Below, one piece after another: positions 6,557 to 13,199 of a stretch of 17,455 bases of DNA. A program made the translations under genes and the position numbers. The stretch's first letter is position 1, and every line of letters begins with the position of its first letter. The stretch comes from CAYWNA01 sp964459305 (GTDB taxonomy: Bacteria; Planctomycetota; Planctomycetia; Pirellulales; Pirellulaceae), in NCBI GenBank assembly GCA_964459305.1, contig CAYWNA010000276.1, positions 1-17,455 on the forward strand. The letters run 5' to 3'. The notes under the pieces are model-generated. The model saw only the letters and a program-made list of their open reading frames with translations. It made no database searches and had not been told where the DNA came from.

Positions 6557-9500
6557 CTACTTTCCTTTGGACGCCTCGTTGTCGTCCGCAGATACGGCTT
6601 TGTACGTCTCATCGCCAGAGCCCTCGTCGATCCCATCGGCATCGGAACGCAAGAGGGGAGCCGTATCTTCGTGCACGGCTCCGCGTTCCAACACATCCAT
6701 GTTGTAGATGATGTGCGGTGTCCAACGGAGGTGAGCGATGGAGCCGATGCCGCCTCGGAAGGCCGCATGCATGGCACGCAAGGCAATCTGGCCGTATTCG
6801 GGGTCGCCGCCTAGGCGATGGGCGAAGAAGAGTATCTCGGCGGTCATGTCGTTGTTGGCCGTGTAGCCCTTCATATTGGGACATGACGTGTAGCGGAAGC
6901 CGTCGACTTCGTCCACCCAGAGTTCGTTGACCGCTTGTTTCGCTCCGCCGAGAATCGCCTCGGCAACGCGCGGGTCGGGGATCTCGCGGTAGTATTCCTC
7001 CAGGCCGTTTGCCAACACGCCCAACATGAAATTAGCCACACCACGGTGGCGAGGCATATCGTGGCAGTGACCGGGGACCATCTGGCGGTGCCAGCCGCCG
7101 CCTGGAGTCTGTCGCTCCAACGTCCGCTGGACGATGATCCGCGCCGCGTTCAGATAGTAGGGATCGTTGGTTGCCCGATAGGCCGCCATGGTCAACAGCA
7201 AGTGCCAGCCATTCGTGCGGCAATTGCTCCAGTCGTAGTTGTTCAAATACAGACCATCGTAATAGTCGGCCACCAGCGCCGCATTCTCCGCGGCGGTTCG
7301 GTCGCCGCTCAACACGTACCAGTCGCAAAAACCCTCGGTCCAGGTGTGGCTCACGCTGGCGCCCGGTCCTGGTATTCCGTTTCCTTCATAACGCTCGGTG
7401 AAATACCCGCCGGTGTGGCCCATGGAGTGAATCCACTCGACGCCGCGGCGGGGGCCGAAGTGGCACGTGTCCACATCGATGGCATGCCGGGCCGCCGTCT
7501 CGCCCAGGAAGTACCATTTGCGGTCGCCGGTGCGGATGAACTGCAACAGGAAAGCATGGTGATGGTCATACTCGCCGTTGGCCCAATTGACTCGCCGTTC
7601 GCCCCACTGGTCGCCGAAATTGAGCATGCCGTATTCGTGGCTCGCCTCGCGATGGCGTATGTAGTTCTGGTAGACCTTTTCGCAGACGGCTTCATAATCG
7701 ACGGAGCGGCCAGCGGTTGCCGGCAGAATCTCGCCGAAAACGCCCGTGCCGCAATAGCGTTCCGGCGAACAAGCGGCAATCAGCGGCTCCTGAAACGCCT
7801 GAGCCAGTTGTCCCGCTTCGGCGGAAGGGCTGCCGGCGTGGAAATGGACCATCAGTTCGTGCTGCTTCTGGACACCGCGGGCAACCTTGTACTCGCCGCC
7901 CATGAGGTAGTAGTACAGTTTGATCTCGTCCAACTTGCTGCAACCGTCGTAAGTTCCGTCGGGAAAATCGGGACACGCATCGATCGACAGACCGTCGTCG
8001 CCGAGGCGGATTCCTTTGGGATAGAGTTGCCAAAAGTCGCGCACAACCACCGTCATCCCCCAGCGACCATGGCCAACATCGACCCATCCATCCGCTCGTT
8101 TGGTTTCGATTTTCCCGGCTGGTGCCGGCGTCATTTCGTACGCCGTGTCCCGCAGTTGCGTCAGCGTGAATTCGCCCTCGCCGCCCGACTTGTTTCCATC
8201 GCCCAGGCCGACCGTCCATGTCCGTCCAGGGACCGGCAGCGGAATCTTCAGAGAGATTTGTTCAAAAGTGGTAAAAGCATCTTCTTGGTTGTCATTTCCC
8301 CACGTGTATCGCACGCGCACGAACGGCAAGCCCGCGTAAAACGTGAACCGATTCGTGTACGCGAACATCCGGCCGTCTTGTCCCGCCCGATGGTGCCCCG
8401 TCACCTTGACCACGATCCGAACGGGTCCTGCCTCTTCAATCTCGATGCCATTCGCACGTGCCGCAGTTGTGTACTGATTGCCTTCCGAGTTAGTAACCTC
8501 TGCCGACACCATCCCCGTCAGTTCCTCGTCTTCGGCAAACCGGCCATCGGCGTCAGCATCGAACCGAATGCGCGTGGGAAAGCCGGACTGAGCCACGTCG
8601 AAGTACACTTCCAGCGGCCCTGTTTCAACAACGAGCCGTTTGTCCTGCCGGCGATGCTTCAGCGGACTGGACGCCGGGACGCGTTTCACACCGGTTCCAT
8701 ATTCCAGCGTGTATTTGGCGGATGATCTCGGCCCTGAGGAGGCAAGGAAGGAGGCTCGCACCCATTTGACACTCCCGTCGTTCCAGCGGATGGCGACCTC
8801 GGTCTGTACTGGTACTTCGCGGTTATTGGGGTCCAACAGCCGCACATGTGCCGGGTCGCCCAATTCTCCTTGGGCAAAGGGAACGCCGTTGGTAACAGGA
8901 GAATCCGCTAGGGCGAAATCGTGGGGATTCTCGACGACCAGCGGGATCTTCTGCTTCTTCGCTGTCCCGGTGACGGCTGCAGGCGGTTGGAAGGCGAATG
9001 TCATCGCCGGACTGGCCACGCTGCCGCTGTCGGGCCGCGATGCGACGATGCGGAAGTGGACCTTGTTGCCTACCTGCAGCCCTGGGATGAAGACACGGTG
9101 ATTGGCACAAGGCTGTACCTCGGTCAAATTCTGCTCACAGTCCGCCGTTGGACCGTAGTGGACCGTACAAGCCGCGGGCCACGTGGTAATCCAGGTCACA
9201 CGCAATTGCGGCTGTCCGTCTTGCACCACATAACCGGCCTCGACTTGGTTCATCTCGAACTTCCGATTTCGGACCGGCGGTTTTTCGGCCAGCAGCAAGA
9301 TATCCTCCGTGATATGGCGGCCCACAGTGCCGGTGCGGAAGGTCAGTTTCTCGCCGCCATGGAAGTCGATGGACCGGCTGAGAAAGTGGATCCGCTGGCG
9401 GTTATCGTCTTCGGCCGCCAGGAAACGGCCCACGCATTTGCCGTCCACCTGCAACTCGTAGGCTTCGCGGCCGGCGGTGTCGTAGACTACGATGGCCGGA

Positions 9501-10345
9501 TAGAATCTGCCGGCTTTCGGCACCGTCACCGTGATCGTCCCGCTCGCGCCGTGCATGGCGGGCCAACGGTACTCGGTATCGTAGTAGGCCATTCGCGATA
9601 GCTCGGCGCCGATGCTGGAAATAGCAGCATTGGCCGGGTCGGCTTGGAGCTGCCACACAAGGTCCAAACCTTCGGTACGCTCGAAGTTCTCGTCGGCCGT
9701 GATGTCGTCCAGCATGACGCTCTTGGGTCGCTCTGAATTGGCCGGGCCGAGCCCCTGTATCCAGCCGGTGCCGTCCACCGAAGCGTGAGGCTCTCGCGTC
9801 TCGGATAGCACGGTGAAGCGGAAAACAGAGTGTTCGTTCTCTTGTTCGATCGAACCATCGTGGCACAGGTAGAGCACGCCATCGACCAAGGCCACCCGGG
9901 GCAGCGAAGCGGGCTCGTACGTTCCATCGGCGGCAAAGGCGGTCACGCCCGGCCGACCGCGGTCGTGCGAGATCATCACTTCGCAGCCCATATCCTTCCG
10001 GCCCGTCGCCGCGTCGTTGTCCGTATCCAAGTACACGATCAGCGTCGAGTTGTCGAAGCGATACGGCCGTGCGAACCGGATCGCCCAAATCCAACGGTCT
10101 CTGGCCACGTTACCAAAATCGACGCGCACGATGTCCAGTTCCGGGTTCTGCGGAGCCTTCGCGGGAAACGTCCCCACAGTCATCAACGGCTCGGCGAAAT
10201 CCGGATCCGTGCCGAGGTTCGTCTCGACGGCATCGGGCAGACCGTCACGGTCGGCATCCTGGGCCGTGGCGGTAGGTTGCGGGATCAGGACTCCGATCCA
10301 GGTAGCCAGACACAACGTGGCGGTAGCGAAGAATGTAATTTTCAT
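6557..10345 (-). CDS. Large secreted multidomain exo-rhamnogalacturonan-lyase-like (PL26/YetA-like) protein
   Basis: About 1262 residues from the ATG at 10345 (GGTGA 5 nt upstream); an ATG at 10357 with GGAG 12 nt upstream is the alternative. The frame stays open to 10444, but that extension reads into a repeat element and is not credible. Signal peptide to about residue 28 (ATA|QD). Then a thrombospondin-3/EF-hand-like loop (DADRDGLPDAVE, 30-41), a beta domain of unknown type (about 70-230), a beta-sandwich domain possibly carbohydrate-binding (about 265-355), and an FN3/purple-acid-phosphatase-N-like domain (about 367-457, HYGPTADCEQ). From about 467 comes a RIFT-barrel region (VENPHDFALADSPVTNGVPF, then WNDGSVKWVRASF), a beta-sandwich, and from about 850 an alpha/alpha-toroid rich in His, Trp and Tyr (YDHHHAFLLQFIRTGDRKWY). 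This order matches the PcRGLX/YetA-like families that include PL26 lyases. Likely role: exo-acting cleavage of a rhamnogalacturonan-like backbone outside the cytoplasm. Catalytic residues were not assigned. Confidence 0.8.
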   Translation of the reverse strand: MKITFFATATLCLATWIGVLIPQPTATAQDADRDGLPDAVETNLGTDPDFAEPLMTVGTFPAKAPQNPELDIVRVDFGNVARDRWIWAIRFARPYRFDNSTLIVYLDTDNDAATGRKDMGCEVMISHDRGRPGVTAFAADGTYEPASLPRVALVDGVLYLCHDGSIEQENEHSVFRFTVLSETREPHASVDGTGWIQGLGPANSERPKSVMLDDITADENFERTEGLDLVWQLQADPANAAISSIGAELSRMAYYDTEYRWPAMHGASGTITVTVPKAGRFYPAIVVYDTAGREAYELQVDGKCVGRFLAAEDDNRQRIHFLSRSIDFHGGEKLTFRTGTVGRHITEDILLLAEKPPVRNRKFEMNQVEAGYVVQDGQPQLRVTWITTWPAACTVHYGPTADCEQNLTEVQPCANHRVFIPGLQVGNKVHFRIVASRPDSGSVASPAMTFAFQPPAAVTGTAKKQKIPLVVENPHDFALADSPVTNGVPFAQGELGDPAHVRLLDPNNREVPVQTEVAIRWNDGSVKWVRASFLASSGPRSSAKYTLEYGTGVKRVPASSPLKHRRQDKRLVVETGPLEVYFDVAQSGFPTRIRFDADADGRFAEDEELTGMVSAEVTNSEGNQYTTAARANGIEIEEAGPVRIVVKVTGHHRAGQDGRMFAYTNRFTFYAGLPFVRVRYTWGNDNQEDAFTTFEQISLKIPLPVPGRTWTVGLGDGNKSGGEGEFTLTQLRDTAYEMTPAPAGKIETKRADGWVDVGHGRWGMTVVVRDFWQLYPKGIRLGDDGLSIDACPDFPDGTYDGCSKLDEIKLYYYLMGGEYKVARGVQKQHELMVHFHAGSPSAEAGQLAQAFQEPLIAACSPERYCGTGVFGEILPATAGRSVDYEAVCEKVYQNYIRHREASHEYGMLNFGDQWGERRVNWANGEYDHHHAFLLQFIRTGDRKWYFLGETAARHAIDVDTCHFGPRRGVEWIHSMGHTGGYFTERYEGNGIPGPGASVSHTWTEGFCDWYVLSGDRTAAENAALVADYYDGLYLNNYDWSNCRTNGWHLLLTMAAYRATNDPYYLNAARIIVQRTLERQTPGGGWHRQMVPGHCHDMPRHRGVANFMLGVLANGLEEYYREIPDPRVAEAILGGAKQAVNELWVDEVDGFRYTSCPNMKGYTANNDMTAEILFFAHRLGGDPEYGQIALRAMHAAFRGGIGSIAHLRWTPHIIYNMDVLERGAVHEDTAPLLRSDADGIDEGSGDETYKAVSADDNEASKGK

Positions 10346-10382
10346 GACGGTCACCATATTCTGTATTTGCTCCACGGTTACT

Positions 10383-10514
10383 TGAGGGTGTCCGGGAATT
10401 GGGAGGGCGAAGCTCCTGCGGAGCCTGATTTCTGGCACCGCCATCCGGCTCGGCGGGAGCCTCGCCCTCCCGACAACCGTGGATTCCAGCGTGTCGAATT
10501 CCCGGACACCCTCA
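10383..10514. mobile_element. 132-bp MITE-like element with nested inverted repeats and 6-bp target duplication
   Basis: Perfect 18-bp terminal inverted repeats: TGAGGGTGTCCGGGAATT (10383-10400) and its exact complement at 10497-10514. GTTACT directly flanks both ends (10377-10382 and 10515-10520), which looks like a 6-bp target-site duplication. Directly inside the left end is a 25-nt arm (10401-10425, beginning GGGAGGGCGAAGCTCC) paired with 10447-10471 (ending CTCGCCCTCCC), 22 of 25 bases matching, with a 21-nt loop. A 25-nt unpaired spacer separates the inner palindrome from the right terminus. There is no room for a transposase, so movement would depend on one encoded elsewhere. It lies between the divergent PL26-like and GH62 genes. 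Confidence 0.8.
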
Positions 10515-10610
10515 GTTACTTCGTTATTGGAAATTCCTCGTTCGATATGCTACAACCATCGGCTATTCTACGCGTTGAGGACTGTACTTGCGACTGAAAG
10601 GTGAATCCTC

Positions 10611-11735
10611 ATGAAGTACTTTGTCACTTGCTCGGCTGTGGGTGCCGCTTTCATTCTGCTTCTTCCCGCTGTGCATGCGAAAGAGCCTGTGAAGCCTTCG
10701 TTGCAGGATCGGGGGGGAGAAGAAGGCCGTGTGCAAGATTCGCAGACAACGGCATCAAACGTCTTTCGAATTCCCGCGATGTGGGAGTACAGCGCTCCGC
10801 TCATTGCTCCCGAAAAACGCGACCGCGATCCCAGCCGGGCCCAGAAGGATCCCACACTGGTATTCTACGGCGGCAAGTGGCATGTGTTCATGACCGTCAA
10901 GCTGCCGGGCAGATCGGCAATCGAGTATTGCTCGTTCGAGAACTGGAAAGACGCCGACCGTTCCGACCGCACGATCCTGAACGTCAGCGACAGCGACTAC
11001 TATTGCGCCCCTCAGGTTTTCTACTTCACGCCGCACAGGAAATGGTATTTGATCTACCAAATGGGCGTGCCGGGGGCGAAGAAGATGTGGGTCGCCTACT
11101 CGACGACTACCGACATCGCCGACCCCAACTCGTGGACCAGGGCTAGGTCGATCCTGGATGGCGGCGAAGAGGATCCTCGCCGCGTCGGAGGGCTTGATTA
11201 CTGGATCATCTGTGACGACGAACGCGCCTACCTGTTCCTGACCAGTCTGAACGGCAAGATGTGGCGGTTGTGGACGCACTTGGAAGATTTCCCCAAGGGC
11301 TTCGACCATTGCGAACTCGCCTTGCAGGCGAAGATCTTCGAGGCCAGCCATACCTACCGGCTCAGAGGCCAGGACAAGTACATAACGGTCATCGAGGAAA
11401 ACGGCCGCCGGTACTACAAGGCTTATCTGGCCGATCGATTGGACGGCGAGTGGACACCCGTGGCCGACACGGCCGAACGTCCTTTCGCCGGCTGGAATAA
11501 CGTCCGGCCGGCCCGTGGCGTCGAGCCGTGGACCGACAACATCAGCCACGGCGAACCCATCCGTGACGGGTACGATCAGACGTTGACGGTCGATCCCAGC
11601 AACCTGAGGTTCATCTTCCAGGGCATGTGGGACAAGGACAAATCCGGGAGGGGTTACGGCCAATTCCAGTGGCGCATCGGTATGCTGACACCGGTTACGC
11701 CGATCGCTTCGCCCGATGAGCCAGAGGCTCAGTAG
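10611..11735 (+). CDS. GH62 family alpha-L-arabinofuranosidase, secreted
   Basis: A 374-residue protein. The ATG at 10611 is preceded by AAAGGTGA with a 6-nt spacer. Signal peptide: MKYFVTCSAVGAAFILLLPA, cleavage likely VHA|KE after residue 23. A short linker leads into a single five-bladed-propeller domain with GH62 hallmarks in order: YSAPLIAP (60-67), DPTLVFYGGKWHVF (80-93), APQVFYFTPHRKWYLIYQ (133-150), YWIICDDERAYLF (197-209), YITVIEENG (257-265), PFAGW, and late in the chain DNISHGE and DQTLTVDPSNLRFIFQG. By family analogy D80 is the likely general base, E262 the likely acid, and an Asp at 196 or 202 the supporting residue. GH62 enzymes remove single arabinofuranosyl groups from arabinoxylan or arabinan. 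The length matches a catalytic domain alone. The creatininase-family gene follows after 69 bp and may be co-transcribed. The exact substrate is inferred. Confidence 0.9.
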   Translation: MKYFVTCSAVGAAFILLLPAVHAKEPVKPSLQDRGGEEGRVQDSQTTASNVFRIPAMWEYSAPLIAPEKRDRDPSRAQKDPTLVFYGGKWHVFMTVKLPGRSAIEYCSFENWKDADRSDRTILNVSDSDYYCAPQVFYFTPHRKWYLIYQMGVPGAKKMWVAYSTTTDIADPNSWTRARSILDGGEEDPRRVGGLDYWIICDDERAYLFLTSLNGKMWRLWTHLEDFPKGFDHCELALQAKIFEASHTYRLRGQDKYITVIEENGRRYYKAYLADRLDGEWTPVADTAERPFAGWNNVRPARGVEPWTDNISHGEPIRDGYDQTLTVDPSNLRFIFQGMWDKDKSGRGYGQFQWRIGMLTPVTPIASPDEPEAQ

Positions 11736-11804
11736 ATTTGCAGTAAGCCGCTCAAGCCGTGAGGCGACGTGCCAGGCTTTTAACCATGATATAGGAAAAG
11801 TCTT

Positions 11805-12548
11805 GTGGACGTATTGACCGACCTGAATACAGCCTTCGAGGTGCAGGACAGTCGGCCTGTACTGGCGTTTCTGCCTGTGGGGGCTACGGAGCAGCACTCA
11901 CGGCACTTGCCGATCTCCACGGACACGCTGCTCGGTGAGCAGCTTTCCGGCGAGATCCTTGCGGCGATGGAACGGTCCGAGGTGGCCCTGCTGTTGCGGA
12001 CACTGCCAATCTCGTCGTCCGAAGAGAACACGGGATTCGTCGGTACGGTATCTTTCACGCCGTTGACCATAAGGGGCATCGTGCGGGACGCATGGGACTC
12101 ACTCAGCCGCGCGGGCATTCGGTGGCTGGTCGTCGCCGCCTGGCACGGAGGCAACTTCATCCTCAAGCCGGTCGTACGGGAACTGAATCACGAAATCGGA
12201 CGTTGCGGTGTGATCTATCTAAACCCGTGGGAGCATGTACCCAAGGCCACGTACGAGCAGTTTGCATCGGGCTTCGAGGTGCATTGCGGTGACGTGGAGA
12301 CATCGTTGATGCTCGCTCTGTGCCCCGAAACGGTGCGCGACGATCGACGCGACAACCCGGTGGCTTTCGATGCCATCTGGCAGGACATGTTCTCAATGAA
12401 AACGCTCTCCGGTGGCGAGGGCCATGCCGGACACCCGACACAAGCGACAGCCGAGAAAGGCCGAGACTTCGCCCGCACGCTCATTGAGCACTCCGCTCGC
12501 TATCTCGAGCGCATTTTGAAAATGGCCGAGCGTCATGAGCAGTATTAG
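11805..12548 (+). CDS. Creatininase (creatinine amidohydrolase) family metal-dependent hydrolase
   Basis: A 247-residue cytoplasmic-type protein without a signal peptide. The GTG start at 11805 has AGGA 8 nt upstream; no better in-frame ATG exists before the first conserved motif. Creatininase metal-site motifs: LPVGATEQHSRHLPISTD (23-40; E29, H31 and D40 as ligands), AAWHGGNF (111-118; H114), HCGDVETSLM (160-169; E165), and GFVGTVSFTP (77-86). The usual N-x-HGGN is here AWHGGN. The superfamily hydrolyses cyclic or linear amides and includes creatininase, MftE-type peptidases and the FAPy deformylase ArfB, so true creatininase activity should not be assumed. It lies 69 bp behind GH62 in the same direction, probably one transcript. 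A link to sugar metabolism is only positional. The length is normal for the family. Confidence 0.87.
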   Translation: MDVLTDLNTAFEVQDSRPVLAFLPVGATEQHSRHLPISTDTLLGEQLSGEILAAMERSEVALLLRTLPISSSEENTGFVGTVSFTPLTIRGIVRDAWDSLSRAGIRWLVVAAWHGGNFILKPVVRELNHEIGRCGVIYLNPWEHVPKATYEQFASGFEVHCGDVETSLMLALCPETVRDDRRDNPVAFDAIWQDMFSMKTLSGGEGHAGHPTQATAEKGRDFARTLIEHSARYLERILKMAERHEQY

Positions 12549-12932
12549 CATCGCCGACATGACAACGATCTCTCAACGCCACACCTGCCTCTCTGTAACC
12601 GGGACCCCAAGAAAACAGGGCGGCAAACTCCCATCCCACGCATTGCCCGAACGCAACAAGATACTGTGCCAATTCAGGGTTGCTTGGATGAGAAGGCCCG
12701 ACTCACTCCGTTGAGCCGGGTTCATCGGGGATTATCGATGCTCGCTCCACTAGCATCCACCGTGATGTCGTGGCGGGAACCAAGCAAGCATCGGTCAACT
12801 AGAGTCACGAAATGTTATAAGAAAATGTTCCCCGGGCAAGTCTTAATCTGTCGCATTATGGGAATCAGTCGCATGGCGACGGCCAACGCGTGAATCAGCA
12901 CCAATTCCCGACAAAAGACGAAAAATCTATTG
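12549..12932. other. Non-coding stretch between the creatininase gene and the esterase remnant
   Basis: About 380 bp without a recognisable gene. A 75-codon plus-strand frame (12666-12893) has no family resemblance, no good Shine-Dalgarno and basic low-complexity content, and is treated as chance. The only structure seen is the 12-bp tandem motif at 12845-12874, in a locally more AT-rich patch (about 12795-12865). No strong hairpin terminator for the creatininase gene was found. Confidence 0.5.
12845..12874. repeat. Tandem 12-bp direct repeat (AATCNGTCGCAT)
   Basis: AATCTGTCGCAT (12845-12856) and AATCAGTCGCAT (12863-12874) differ at one base and are 18 bp apart start to start, a little under two helical turns. 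Such pairs can be regulator sites or the inner repeats of a transposon end. No functional gene starts nearby, so the role is open. Confidence 0.35.
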
Positions 12933-13145
12933 CTATCTGAAGGTGCTCGGAAATTCGGATGGGCCAACGCCCTCTGTCAGGAGCGATCTGGATCCGCGTG
13001 TTCTTCGTCTTTCCAGGTGTTTGATTGCGCCTTTGCCTTCCATGTTCGATTGGTCGGCAAGGGTGAAGACCCGGACGGGATCGGCGAACGCCTGGTTCGC
13101 AATGAGCACGCCGGGAATGACGAGTATACAGCGAAGAGTCGCCAT
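12933..13145 (-). pseudogene. Truncated remnant of an SGNH carbohydrate (sialate-type) acetylesterase
   Basis: A 70-codon minus-strand frame begins with a signal-peptide-like segment (MATLRCILVIPGVLIANQ, then AFADP) followed by VRVFTLADQSNMEGKG at about residues 24-39. That is the block-I motif of the SASA/SGNH esterase family, normally AGQSNMxGxG, where the Ser is the nucleophile. The Gly before Gln is Asp here. After KHLE (about 45) the similarity ends and the frame stops at 12933; complete family members are several hundred residues. No continuation was found in the other two minus-strand frames as far as 12740. It starts 54 bp behind the sulfatase stop on the same strand, so it was probably the next gene of that operon before deletion. 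A small functional secreted protein is unlikely. Confidence 0.6.
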
Positions 13146-13199
13146 GGTGATTCGGCAGAATAGGCGGTTCGGTGGGCAAAGGCTCTGTGGACGGGGCCT

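Noticed and set aside
6935..8725. A 596-codon plus-strand open frame opposite the PL26-like gene
   Set aside because: It is the antisense shadow of a well-supported coding region in GC-rich DNA; it has no recognisable domain and no ribosome site.
10346..10444. N-terminal extension of the PL26-like protein to an ATG at 10444
   Set aside because: The added residues are translated from the palindromic element at 10383-10514, and a proper signal peptide begins at 10345.
12666..12893. A 75-codon plus-strand open frame
   Set aside because: No family resemblance, no convincing ribosome site and a composition typical of chance frames; left as non-coding.
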